From positions 7,130,001-7,194,000 of the forward strand of contig CP126193.1 in NCBI GenBank assembly GCA_030272155.1: a stretch of DNA of 64,000 bases, given 5' to 3'. Shown piece after piece: positions 11,119 through 21,937 of this stretch. The notes below the pieces were generated by a model that saw nothing but the letters and a program-made list of their open reading frames with translations, had not been told where the DNA came from and made no database searches. Made by a program: the position numbers and the translations under genes. The number at the start of each line of letters is the position of its first letter. Positions within the stretch are counted from its first letter, which is position 1. This stretch comes from Tetradesmus obliquus (lineage: Eukaryota > Chlorophyta > Chlorophyceae > Sphaeropleales > Scenedesmaceae).

Positions 11119-14100
11119 TTAGAACAGCTCGGCCAGCGCGCAGCGCACGCCGCCGCCGCCAACCTTCTCCAGTGTGTCAATGGGCGCGTGCACCAGCTCC
11201 GCCACGTGGCGGCGTAGCACTGCGCGCTGCTGCGGCGTGAAGGAGTGGTAGGCCTGGCTGGACATGGCCATCACGGGCAGGCCCTTGCCGCCCTGCAGCT
11301 CCAGCACGTTGCCGCACAGCGCGTCCATCTGCGCGCTGCTGATCTGCACCACCTCGTGGCTCTGAGACAGCTTGGACTGCAGGAGGGGCAGAAGGAGAGC
11401 AAGAGGAGGTAAGTGATGCACATACATCAACAAGGGTGCAGTACCACATATAAGGCAGCAGACGCAAGCAACAGCTGCCACAGAACCACAAAACTTTCTA
11501 CTCTGCCATCAGGCCATCTACGTGGTGCAGCAGGACATGCGCGCACGCCGTGCCTCACAGACAAAGCCACAATCACGCAACTCTGAATAGCATGCTGCCT
11601 GGCCACAGCTGCATGCCGCAATGCACACAGCACGCCCCCTGCCGCTGCTCACCAGCAGGTGCTGCCTCTCCTTGGGGTCTGTCACGCTGTCTGCACACAC
11701 CACCGCCACGTCTGTGCCGATGGCCATCATCACGTTGGTGTGGTACACAGGCTTGCCCCTGCCGTCGCTGCTGCTGAAGGCCACCAGCTCCTTGTAGCCC
11801 AGGCTGTGCACCCACGCCTCAGCAAGCTTGCGGTCAGCGCGCTCAGACAGCGCCACGTACGCCACGCCGTTCACGCGGTCCAGCACCAGCACGCCTGCAG
11901 GCGGGTTGTGTTAAAACAAACGGTCACGTAGTGCAGCAGAGCAGGAGCGGCCCATTGTGCGCTGTCATAACCTGGTCAACACCAGTCTGGGCACCGTCTG
12001 CAGTCAAAGCACATGTTTCTCGATACAACCGCCCCAGCCCCACCCCACTGCTCCCTCCCCTCCAATGCACACCTGTGCCCTCGAAGTAGGCCTTGTCGCG
12101 CTTCTCGTGCCCGGACATGTCCAGCACGCGCTCGTAGCCCGCCTGGCGCAGCACCTGGATGATCTCGGGGCGGCGCTCAGCAGCGCGGTTGGGGCACTTC
12201 ATGGGGTACAGCACCAGCGTGGGGCGCGACACGCCGCCAGCAGCCTCGCCTGCAGCAGCATGAGAGGCAGCACGCACGGTGTGAATGCCAGCAAACACCC
12301 AACACGTGAATGGAGTACTAGAAACATATGAGCATATGCACACGAACAACAAGCAAAGCATCAAGCAGGTGCAAGCAGCGTACAGAACAAGTGCCGCCAC
12401 TGCAGTGCTGCTGTATGCATGCTGGGCATGCACGGCTGCGGGCGGTTGCCGAAGTTGTTACATGCTGCTGCACCTGCCGCTGCCCTCACCTGCGGCGTGT
12501 GTGGAGAACCAGTTGTTGGGGAAGACCGCGTCTGGCGTGCCGTGGCGCAGATGGTGCTGGAACAGCTTCACGTTCACGCCAGCCACGTCAGTCAGCTGCC
12601 GGTGCAGCTCAGCAAACTCGGCACACACCTGCAGAAGAAGCAGCGCAAAAGAGGGTGCATGATGCAGGCATGTGTCATCAAGTGAATGGAGCACCTCACT
12701 GCATCACAGCTGCTTGCAGGAAAGCAATATGCTGCACACCAGTGCCAGACACAGTAGCCCTGCAAGCTAGCAATGGCTGGTGCACGCTCGCCTGCCGTGC
12801 GGCCGCAACTGCAGCCATGGGGCATGCTGCCTGATCCACAGGTACTACTGTCCTGCAGGCACTACTGTCCTGCAAGCTGTGCGTGTCCTGCAAGATGCCC
12901 CTGCTCGTGCCTGTCCTACTCGCTGTGCCTGTCCTGCAGACTACCCTTCTCGTGCCTGTCCTGCAAGATGCCCCAGACCATGCCTGTCCTACTTGCTGTG
13001 CACTCTCCAGCAAGATGCCCTAGCCCATGCCTGCTCTGTATGCCGTGTCTGTCCTGCAAGATGCCCATGCTCGTGCCTGTCCTGCAAGATGCTCCTGCTC
13101 ATAACAGTGGTGCGTGTCCTGCAAGATGCCCCTGCTCGTGCCTGTCCTGCAAGCTGAGCCTGTCCTGCAAGCTGCACAGGCCACACAGGTGCTCGCCTGC
13201 AACCGCACAGCCCGCCCAACACCACCCGCAACCCCACCACATCCACCCCAGGCCCCGCTGCTGCAGCTGCTGCTGCTGGGGCTTGCAGCCCACGGCTCCT
13301 GCACTGTCCTGCAAGCTGATGCACCTCCAGCCCCGCCAAGCCCCTCCCGCACCTTAGCAGTGAGGCTGCTGCTCTCCTGTGGCTTGTCTGCCGCGTGCAT
13401 AAAGCTGTTGTCCTGTGCAGCCTGCTCGTTGAAGCCAAAGGCGGTAGGCGCCACCATCAGCACATTGTTGGTGCTCTGCATGCTGCGCAGCTTGGTCACG
13501 CCTGCCAGGCTGTTTGGCAGCATGGTTTTCGTCTCAGGCCTGCCTGCAGCTGCTGCAGCTGCAAAGGCCTGTGCCACATCTGGCACCAGGGCGACACGCA
13601 TGGATTTGCGGTTGAGGTATGTAGCCAGCTCTGTGGCAGGTGTCTGCAGGGCAAAGCTGCCACCACTGCCGCGCGTGTACTCATCAACCAGCAGACGCTG
13701 CGCCGGCTGCTGTGTGTGTGCTGCCAGCGCCACAGCAGAGGTGCCAAGCGGCGCAAGCACCTGCAGGAGCAGCGTGTGCATGCCTGGTAAGCATCAGCTG
13801 ACGCTGACGCACATGCATGATGATGCACCAATCTGCTGCTGTGCATGGCGACTAGTGCTGCCTGTGCTGTGCACAGCCATGCAGCATGGTGCCGTTGAGC
13901 ACATGATAGATGGCTGCTGGCATAGTAAGCTGCTGTGGAAACCATCACGCCATCCAGCCGCATAAGGAAAGCTGTATGATCAACTGGAGAGAAACTACTG
14001 CTGGCAACTGCTTCGCCAGGTGACTCACCTCATTCAGCAGGGGCTGGGCTTCATCAAAGGGCAGGAACGCCGGCCTGATGACAGCCACGCGCTTGGCACT

Positions 14101-14523
14101 CCCTGCTGGCAAAAGCAAAGGTCAGACAGGCTGTCCTGCCGGAGTACCGACACCCAACTGCTGACCTGTGCTATGTCAACCCCCCGCACCTGCGATGCTC
14201 TTTGCCACTTCTTCGGGAAGTGATGCAGTGGCTGCAAAAGGCCTTTGAGGCAGTGATATCAGCAGCGTCTCGTCTTCGTGGCCTCCACGCAGCGTGATTC
14301 CGTTCTCTTCCAGTGCTGCCGTGGCGTGAACAACTGCAAGGGCAGCGTAAAAGCCAACAAGGTTATTCATAACGTAAAGATACAAAAACGTCATGCAATT
14401 AGATCGCAGCCCACCTGGCTCGGGCAGCGAACTGAACGCCCGGCCCAGGCTGGCTGCCGCCCACGTTGCCACGCCGGATTGGCACATCGCAATCCGCGAA
14501 GCTCCCGCAAGCGTGGACAACAT
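11119..14523 (-). CDS. CtlX/dimethylargininase-like guanidino hydrolase, probably mitochondrial (8 exons)
   Basis: Exons on the minus strand: 14523-14415, 14333-14190, 14102-14029, 13760-13353, 12628-12490, 12249-12073, 11894-11653, 11376-11119. Lengths sum to 1551 nt, giving 516 residues, with consistent phases and GT-AG borders. Residues about 207-516 match the amidinotransferase-fold CtlX/DDAH group, which hydrolyses citrulline- or methylarginine-like guanidino/ureido compounds through a Cys-His pair. Visible motifs are VLMVAPTAFGFNEQ at about residue 209, YHTNVM with the catalytic His, and GGGGVRC with the catalytic Cys at about residue 510. The N-terminal ~30 residues are Ala/Ser/Arg rich without acids, as in mitochondrial presequences. 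About 170 residues before the hydrolase domain are extra compared with bacterial CtlX (about 300 residues) and are of unknown function. The stop codon is TAA. The exact substrate is not shown by the sequence. Confidence 0.82.
12838..13190. repeat. Minisatellite of ~28-30 bp units in intron 4 of the hydrolase gene
   Basis: Many imperfect units built on GTCCTGCAAGATGCCCCTGC followed by TCGTGCCT are arranged head to tail. The array lies within the intron between exons 4 and 5 of the intact hydrolase gene. It gives several spurious Cys/Pro-rich open frames. Confidence 0.9.
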
Positions 14524-15612
14524 AGTGACTCTGCTCAGTGAAGTTCAAATCCAAAGGGCCCTGAGCAACTGCAGAACGTCTCTTGCTTGTAATGTGACGA
14601 GTGATTCCCAAACCAAAGCAACAATGAAGCGTGTGTCGTGGAAGATCAGGACATATACCCAATCAAATGTACTGCCATCCACATGGGCCCTGCAGCAAAG
14701 TCAGTAACAGCACATGGGGATGTTACAGATGTTACTGCTGTGGGTTTGAACCGGGTACTGCGCAGCTGGCACTTGCCCGACAGCGTGTCACAGTTCAGTA
14801 TTTGTGGGTTCAAGCAACGTGTTACCTTCATGTGTTGCTGACCTACACCCTACTCATGCATGTGCCTGCATGCTGACTCAGTCACTGGTCCCCCACTGGG
14901 CCAGTGCTGTGTGCAAGCGCATGCTTGTGCTGCTGTCTTCTGCTGCTGATACAGACCAGCCTTCTATGAAGCGTTAGAGCTTTCTTCTCCAAAGCTACGC
15001 TAACCAGAAATTGAGCCACCCACTGCATTGCTGCAGGCTCGCAGCAACTTGAATGCTGTCACGATGAGGTGCACAGCAATGAATCATGGCAAGCAAGAAG
15101 CAGAGTTACCCGTGAGTGATACTTGACAGCACGTGATTGCAGATCGCCGCTTGCGCTTTTTGTAGATCGCAAAAGCACATGGCGCTGCATGCATGCGACA
15201 GTGGGTGGCAGCGTGTATGACGTAACATACTAGCGCTTGGCAGATAGGCGCCAAGCCTGACTGTAACCCACTCTGAACAGTACTTCCAGGCATAGCTGAC
15301 ACTGGCAACACTGCCGTTACGGTTACACCACTGCCGTTGACTGACTTTCAACTGTTGGCACAAAGTGCCTTGGGAGAGCCCTGGTTACTGGCACCAAACA
15401 ACCCCCCTGAACAACACACAAAAGCTGGCGGAGGTGTGTTTGTTCACAACCTGCCAGTAACATCACACTACACACTCCAGATGACTGAAACACAATCCTG
15501 CAACCACACGGCTGTGAATTCACAAATCTGAACCTGAACATACTATGCAACCTTCGCAAATCAACATTGCCAGAACTGTCAAGATGCTTAATCGCACCAC
15601 ACCACAGTGCAC
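14524..15612. other. Intergenic upstream of the hydrolase gene
   Basis: This stretch should contain the promoter of the minus-strand hydrolase gene and the 3' region of the 451-codon ORF. No RNA gene, domain or obvious core promoter element was recognised. Confidence 0.45.
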
Positions 15613-16968
15613 TCACGCAACTGCGTCACCAGCAGCCACTGCGAGCTGACGCGCATTGCACTTGCAGTGCCGCAGCTGCTTGTGGCACTTCGCAAGCTGA
15701 TCCTTGAGCTGCTGCTCCCTTTCAGCACTCTGCTGCAGCTGCTCTCTCAGCCCATCATTCACTGCTTTGAGAGCTCCCACCTGCATGCTCATATCTGAGA
15801 TCTTGCCCCACTTGTCATCCACATCCCTGCGGTGCACCAGGTACTCCTGGCTGCTGTGCTGCACCATGAGGCGGATGGAGCGGTGGTCTTCTGCAGCTGG
15901 CACAGGCACTGACACTGGCGCGCCGGCTGTCACAGCGAAGCCGCTTGCTGGCAGCAGCAACTGCTGCTGTGCACAGCCCAGTGGCGTCACTGCTGCTGCT
16001 GCTGAAGGTACTGCAGCCTCTGCAGGCTGCAGCCGCTTGCTGGGCACATCTGACAGCAGAGCCCCACTGCGCTTGCCAGGGGTGATTGGGTGCACCACTG
16101 CTGGTGCTGGTACTGCTGCTGCAGCTGCAACTCCTGCAGCTGACTGCTGCTGCTGCTGCTCCTGCTGGTCACGGTCTCGCTGCAGCTGGCGGGTTTCTGC
16201 CTGTTTGGTGAAGCTGTATGGGTTGCAGATCGACTGCTTCCAGAGCACATGGCGCAGCTGCGGGCTGTTCTCCGGAGTGGCACCTGCCCCAAAGCTCAGG
16301 GTGAGTTTGCCCAGGGCTTTGCAGTCGTTCGTGCTGGTGATGTGGTTGATGGTGCCATGCAGCACACAGAACTTTGGAGGTGGCTGGCCAAAGCCCCCTC
16401 TGCACCTGAGCAGGGAGCCTGCACCTGAGTTGTAGTCTGCCCTAGCCTTTGCCAGCAGCAGGCGGATGTCACTGCCCTCAACGCAGAAGTTCTCCTCCGC
16501 ATACTGCAGCATGCTCTTGGCTGTGGCGCGTACTTGGTCGAAAGGAAAGCTTGCTGCTCCCCACGTCAGCTGCACCGTTGCCTGCACATACTGCTGCCCT
16601 GCCGGGTGCTCAAGAAAGGGCTGGCTCATGAAGTCACCAGCCTTTGTGCAGGCTGGGAAGCCGGTACCTGCAGGGTACAGCTTTACTGCTGAGGAGCCGC
16701 TGCCAACCGTCACGAGCTGGTGGTGCTGCTGCGCAGGTGCTGGCGCAGGCTCCTCAGGCCGTCCCTGGGACTGCTGAGCATCCTCTTCTGCATCATCCTG
16801 ATGTCTCTGCGCTGTGTCCTGCTCTGCCTGCATCCTGTGCTGCAGCCGCCTTTTTACACCGCTGTCTTCACTACATGACAGGTTGATGTGCTCTGAGGCG
16901 GTTTGTTCCTCGGTGTCTGCCATACCTGCTGGCATACAGAGCGGTAGCAGACAGGCAGTGGCAGCCAT
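15613..16968 (-). CDS. Unknown 451-residue protein next to the retroelement pol
   Basis: A single uninterrupted frame of 451 codons without introns, unlike the host genes nearby. I do not recognise a family. The N-terminal ~80 residues are acidic and Gln-rich. A central block (about residues 85-260) looks globular, with a conserved-looking run of aromatic and basic residues. A Gln/Ala/Pro-rich linker follows, and the last ~70 residues predict a coiled coil (repeated Leu/Gln/Glu heptads) ending in a Cys/His-containing basic stretch. It begins 220 bp after the stop of the retroelement pol on the same strand, so it may be an accessory or gag-like product of that element; a separate host gene is the alternative. 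A second in-frame ATG lies at 16923 (MADTEEQ). Confidence 0.55.
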   Translation of the reverse strand: MAATACLLPLCMPAGMADTEEQTASEHINLSCSEDSGVKRRLQHRMQAEQDTAQRHQDDAEEDAQQSQGRPEEPAPAPAQQHHQLVTVGSGSSAVKLYPAGTGFPACTKAGDFMSQPFLEHPAGQQYVQATVQLTWGAASFPFDQVRATAKSMLQYAEENFCVEGSDIRLLLAKARADYNSGAGSLLRCRGGFGQPPPKFCVLHGTINHITSTNDCKALGKLTLSFGAGATPENSPQLRHVLWKQSICNPYSFTKQAETRQLQRDRDQQEQQQQQSAAGVAAAAAVPAPAVVHPITPGKRSGALLSDVPSKRLQPAEAAVPSAAAAVTPLGCAQQQLLLPASGFAVTAGAPVSVPVPAAEDHRSIRLMVQHSSQEYLVHRRDVDDKWGKISDMSMQVGALKAVNDGLREQLQQSAEREQQLKDQLAKCHKQLRHCKCNARQLAVAAGDAVA

Positions 16969-17187
16969 AAGGATAGTTTAGCTTTGCGGAGTTTCTTTTA
17001 TTGTTTGTTTGTGCTTTGGGCATTTGCTGCTTGTCAGCATTTGCTGTCGGGTCGCACTGCTGACTCACATCTGCTGAAGTTCTGATTGCTAGACTGCTAT
17101 TGCTGCTCGCTGCAGCTGTTGCTGCACTGCCAGGCGCAGGCACCCCGCTGCTGCTGGTGGTGGTAGCCTGGCAGTGTTGTAGGTGGC

Positions 17188-20100
17188 TCATGTTGAGGTG
17201 CTTCGCCTGGCAAACGCTGCGTCGTTGGGCAGCGTGATGCCTGCAGGCAGTACAGCATTGGGCGGTTGCAGGTGCTTCTTAGCCTCAGCAACTGTGTATT
17301 GATAAATGTCGCCATCCTCAAAATACACATCGTAGTAGCGTGGGCGGCGCTGTTCGCCCTTGTAGTGCAGCCTGCCCCAGAAAGGACGCAGTTCGTTTGT
17401 GCTGCGATCCCTGAAGCTCTGCTTGATGAGGCGGCCATGCAGCTGACCCGCTGTTGAATCACGTTGCCTCATTGCTTTGTCAGGGAACAGGTTGGGTGCT
17501 GCATCAAGTGCCTGCTGCGTTTTGCGCTGTGCTACAGCGGACTGAAGCTGTGCAGCTGTAATGCCGTCTGACACGCACCTTGGGCAAAGCCAGTCGCCAT
17601 CCGGCACTGCCGTCAGCTTGGGATCAAGACACTTCATGTGCCAGCCTGCATCGCAGTAGTCGCAGAGCAGGATTGCATCTTCTTGAGTTGATGTGGGGGA
17701 GTTGCAGGATTCGCACACTATCTCAGCAGGCTTGTCTGCCAGTGTGGGGTCTATGGTTGCGTCGATGCCAGGCAGGTGGCAGGGTGCGCACTGTGACATG
17801 TGCCTGTCAGTTGTGCGGCCGCATCGGCCCTGCAGGATGAGGCGCCCTGATGGCCTGACTTCGGTTACTCTGAGTATGGCAGGCTTGGCACGAGGCTGCA
17901 ACGCACTGTGCGTGTTTGCATACGCTGTGTACACAAAGTCGCCCACCTCAAACTTGGCGTGCTTGGGCTCATAGGTCCCTGAGCGGATGTGCGCGTAGCG
18001 CAACTTGTCTCTGTGCTGCGCAATGGCCAGGTTGTTCATGGCTTCAGGGCAGATGCGCTTGGCCAGTTCCCTGCGGTGCAGCAGCGAGGCAGTTGCCGCA
18101 TCGGGTGAGTCCAAGTTGACGGGCTCCTGCATTGCTTCAGCAGTTGCAGGTGGCACTTCGGGTGTGTGTGCGTAGAGCAGCTCATAGGGGCTGTAGCCAG
18201 TGCTGCGCTGCGGGCTGCAGTTGTAGCCAAGCAGCAGCCATGGCACCTCCATGTCCCAGTCACGGGTGTTTTGGCGCTGCAAGCACACTTTCTTGAGAGC
18301 AGTTTTGACAATGTGAACGCTTTTCTCTGCTGCGCCGTTGGCTGCAGGATGGTTTGCTGATGTTGACAAATGCTCCTGCCCATTCGCCGCCCCTGTCATG
18401 ACAGCACTCCGCCATTGCCCCGTACTTGCCTAGGACATGGTGCAGGAACGCATATGCTGTGCACTCAGGAGTCTTGTCTGCGATTGGCACAGCAATGATG
18501 TGCTTGCTGAAATGCTCAACTGCAATGAACAGGTACTTGTGGCCCCTAGCAGTCTCTGGGAATGGCCCTGCTAGGTCCACCCCCCAGCGGTACATCAGAC
18601 CTTTGATTGGTAAGGGCTGCAGCTCAGCTGGCTTGGCATTGAAAGTGGCACGCACGCGGCTGCATTCCTTGCACGCACTCACCACAGATGCCGCGTCCGC
18701 CTGGATGCCATGCCACCACCAGGTGTGTAGCAGTAGCGCTGTGGTGCGGCGGATGCCAAAGTGCCCTGTGCGGTCGTGGCAGTCCTTGACTAGCTGCAGG
18801 CGCTCTGATGGTGGAGGCACCTTGCGTGTGCTGTTGTCAGGCATTAGGCGCAGCACCTTGCCATCACGCCAAGTGTAGTATTGCAGCCGCTTGTTGACAC
18901 GGCTTTTCTCAGCAGCTGTGACATCGCTGGGGAAAGCGCCCTGCTGCAGCAGATGCTGTGCAACGGCATCATGCCAGATGTCAGTGTGATTGGCATCAGG
19001 CTTCTGCATCACCTCCTGCGCAGCTGCAGCGGTTGCTAAAGCGCAAGCAACAACATATCTGTGTGCATCTGCGCAGCTGGTGGCTGGTGTCTCGTCATGC
19101 TGTGGCATGCATGCGCTGCTGCACTGTTGGGGACTTTCTGCTCTCCACCACGCGCGTGTGATGGCAAACAGGCACTGCATGCAATGGCTGTCCATGCACT
19201 CGCCCAGTTGCGGTGCGGCGCTGCTGTTCAGTTACGCCTGGTGCAGCTGTGCTGCCGTTTGCATATCCCAGCGCAAACTCTCGCTCAGCTGCCGTGGGCT
19301 GATCGTGCTCACCGGTGCTGGTGGTAACACTGCCAGGCTGTCCCGGCCTGAAGGCGTAGGAGCTTGGGTGCGCCATGAATGTAGGCCAGGCTGTCATTGG
19401 CTGTCCTGGCTTGTTGCAGCAGTATCTTGGTGGCCTGTCGGCGGACTTGACCTGCTGGGGAAAGCGCCCTGAGCCCAATGCGATGCTCACAGTGCGGTTT
19501 GCGGGCCTCTCAACTTGTGTTGCTGCAGCACAAAGTTGCGTGGGCGTGCACAAGTTAGACCAGAAGTTGCGCACTCGGTGTGCCAGGCTGCCAAACTGCG
19601 CTGCATCAAGCACAGTGGGTTGGCCGATCATGCTGCAAATGCGCGCATAGTCCTGCTGCGCTATTGCTGGGTTGCTGTGAAACTGCATAGCCACATTCTC
19701 AATGATGTAGCCAGGTGGCATCTCTGGCTGGAGCTGCTGCAGTGCGCCTATCACGCGCACGAGGTCTTGCAGGAGACTGGAGCGCTCACCTTGCAGCCCT
19801 GCGCCGGCGCCTGCTAGCGAGAGGTCCTGGCATGGCCACCCCGCGACCAATAGCCAAGGGTGCTTGGGTGCACTGGCGCCGGCCGCTATCAGGTCACGCG
19901 TGGTGAGCTGCCGTATGTCTTGTGGAAGCGCAAAGGCGTTCTGCACAGCACCTGCAGTCAGCAGGCGCGGGTACAGTGCCATGAGCTGCTGTATGCGGTG
20001 AGCAGCGATGCGCCTGCTGGTTGAGTTGGTGTCTAGGTAGTAGTACTGCTTGACTGCCGTTCCATTGCGTAAGGCCATTTCGAGCCCAGCACACAACCCC

Positions 20101-20234
20101 CCGAACGGCTCAAGCAGGACTACGCCGTCTGCCGCCGCGGGGAAGAAAGTGGAGGCAACAGGCGCCGTGCGCAGCTGGGTGCTGCGGCGGACACCAAAGC
20201 TGTCAGGCTCACCAGTGGTTGCGCCAGCCGTGTC
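17188..20234 (-). pseudogene. Retroelement pol: C5-DNA methyltransferase fused to Ty3/gypsy-type integrase, PHD finger and Tudor-like tail
   Basis: The frame opens after a TAG at 20237-20235 and runs through three registers separated by two +1-type frameshifts. From 20234 to about 19210 it encodes a C5-cytosine methyltransferase: motif I around EPFGGLCAGLE, motif IV GWPCQDLSLAG with the catalytic Cys, motif VI ENV, and motif VIII HRVRNFW. The motif X part (LGECMDSHC) is in the next register, which continues without a stop through a ~50-residue linker into the integrase. There the zinc-binding HHCC region (GHFGIRRTT ... CKECS) is followed by the DDE core (WGVDLAGPF, then CHDRGGEW). After the second shift near 18370-18390 come ANGAAEKSV with the catalytic Glu, a C4HC3 PHD finger (CESC ... 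CPRC) and a Tudor/chromo-like end (YYDVYFEDGD). No protease, reverse transcriptase or RNase H is present. Confidence 0.85.
19210..20234 (-). pseudogene. C5-cytosine DNA methyltransferase domain of the retroelement
   Basis: Domain-level entry for the methyltransferase part of the pol frame. The motif order I, IV, VI, VIII is the canonical one for 5-methylcytosine transferases; GWPCQDLSLAG ... G.RS resembles the GFPCQ style of bacterial and phage enzymes more than the plant DRM or animal DNMT3 form. A single extra base around 19205-19215 throws the C-terminal motif X out of frame: without it ACCGCACTGGGC would continue into LGECMDSHC. As it stands the enzyme is probably inactive. Confidence 0.8.
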
Positions 20235-20837
20235 CTAACGTGCATAACGTAACTCACGTAACTCACATCATCACATCGAACATTCAGATCCTCCCTGATC
20301 GACCTCACCAAAACATCACAAATCCTCCAAGGATATCTACTAAGCAGCACAAGTGCTGCTCAGTGACCAACAGCACATTGGCTGTGGGAACAGTACTTCA
20401 CTTGTCAAAGGCAGTACACTACATGATGACAGAAGGGCAGCATGACCAGGCTAGCCCCAATCGGACAGAGAGCCAATCGGTCCTGTCATGTACACCCTGC
20501 AAGCATGACGTCACCAACGTCGCTGTGCAGCCGGCTTTGAAATCATATGCATGCAGCATGATGTTGCATGTGCACACAAGCCATGCCTGATGAATGGCAT
20601 GCACATTGTTCAGTAACCCAGCGGCTGCAGGCTTCATTCGGCAGTGTGAAGCAGCGCCTGCTGCTGCCATACAGATATACATACACGCTGGTTGACACTG
20701 CTGCCCTGCACACCTTCTTTGTGATACAGGTATGTATAAGAACGAATTTATGTCTGTTGCTTGAATGACATGCTTCCAGACTGCTGCGCCTGCATGAGAG
20801 CCCACTCAGAGCATCAGGAGACTTGGCGCGGGGGCCC

Positions 20838-20860
20838 CCAGGAGACCGGGTCTCCTGGCC
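20838..20860. repeat. Near-perfect inverted repeat CCAGGAGACC / GGTCTCCTGG
   Basis: Arms of about 10 bp surround a one-base centre. The arm contains GAGACC, the same hexamer that forms the left end of the T element of the repeat array, but nothing else of T is present. It may be a simple hairpin. Confidence 0.5.
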
Positions 20861-21043
20861 CAGCGCCGCTTTTCGCATTGCTCCAAGGTGCGCAACCATG
20901 CATCGACTGCCACAATTGTATGTTTACATGCAAGCGCCCTGATGCAACGACACCACAGCAGCCTTAGTGCCGTAGAGCTGGTTTTTTCTTACACTCACCA
21001 CTTTTTGCTGTCGTGATACGAGGCCATGCAGAGGTTGATGGCT

Positions 21044-21050
21044 TATATAA
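21044..21050 (+). promoter_or_regulatory. TATA-box-like sequence TATATAA
   Basis: An isolated TATATAA in an otherwise GC-rich stretch, 62 bp upstream of an ATG at 21112. Without a supported gene downstream it is only a candidate. Confidence 0.2.
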
Positions 21051-21937
21051 CCCGTTCAAACTTGGTCAAATGAGGAGTGGACACTGCTCTCTCCTCTCCC
21101 TTTACTCTTAGATGGGGACTGTCATATTGGTATGCTGCCTTACTCACATATGTACTTGCTGCTGTTTGTGTATCGTCTGCAAGTCGAGTGTGACATGCCG
21201 GCAGGAGTGCTGTAGTGTGCAGCGCGTCACTGGCCTGGAGGGGCAGGTGCTTGGCGCCATGGTGCCCGACACCATTGGCACCATACTCGTTGCGCTGCAC
21301 TGTGTTGCGTGGCTGCTGCAGTGTTTGCTCCCTGGACCAAGGCCAGTCATCATCTGCAGGCATGCGTGGCCTTGCAGGGCCAGCACTCTGTGCAGCCGGT
21401 GCTGTCATCTTGCAAGCTGCTGCCGCCACAGCCAGTCGCTGTCACCACGCCCAGGACAACATGGCGCATGCATTAGGTGTGGTTGGTGTGACGCATGCTG
21501 GTGGGATATGCTGTGGCAGCGGCTGTGGGGCTGCGGGCAGCACCCGCCAGTTGGTAGCTGGCAGCTGGCAGCTGGAACAGTGTTTTACACTGCAGCCGCA
21601 GGCGTGGGGCTGCACAGAGACTGCAGCAGCTTTCTAAGCAGGCGGTAAGCTGCCACATGCGCCAGAAGGTGAATCTTCAGGCTTATCACTAGCCAGGCAG
21701 ACAGAGGCTGGCTTGGCTAGCCATGGCTGGCCAGTGACTGGCAGTACACAGAAGTGACAAGGAGGTTTGGAAGTGACGGACCCAGCTCCTGATAAGTTCA
21801 TACCTAGAAGCTTGGTAATCACACCGTTCACTGGTTCACTGTTGTCCACTCCTCGCTTCACACTTTCGAGTGCCCTTCCGCCACGCTGCTTCATTGGGTG
21901 GATTCCTGCGATCAAGCTCCACGTCGTCGCGATCAAG

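Larger units (their letters stand above)
20238..21937. other. Intergenic between the retroelement and the Stig1-like gene
   Basis: No RT, gag or LTR could be recognised beyond the methyltransferase, so the element ends or was deleted here. A TATATAA box-like sequence lies at 21044-21050, 62 bp before an ATG opening a 178-codon plus-strand frame (21112-21648). That frame is Cys/Trp-rich and matches nothing I know, so I did not call it a gene. A short inverted repeat lies at 20838-20860. Confidence 0.45.

Noticed and set aside
12773..13357. Cys/Pro-rich frames across 12.8-13.4 kb
   Set aside because: They are translations of the intronic minisatellite.
20238..21937. Missing RT/RNase H or LTR of the retroelement upstream of the methyltransferase
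   Set aside because: I looked for YxDD-type RT motifs and for direct repeats with the 15.6-17.2 kb side and found none. The element is treated as 5' deleted.
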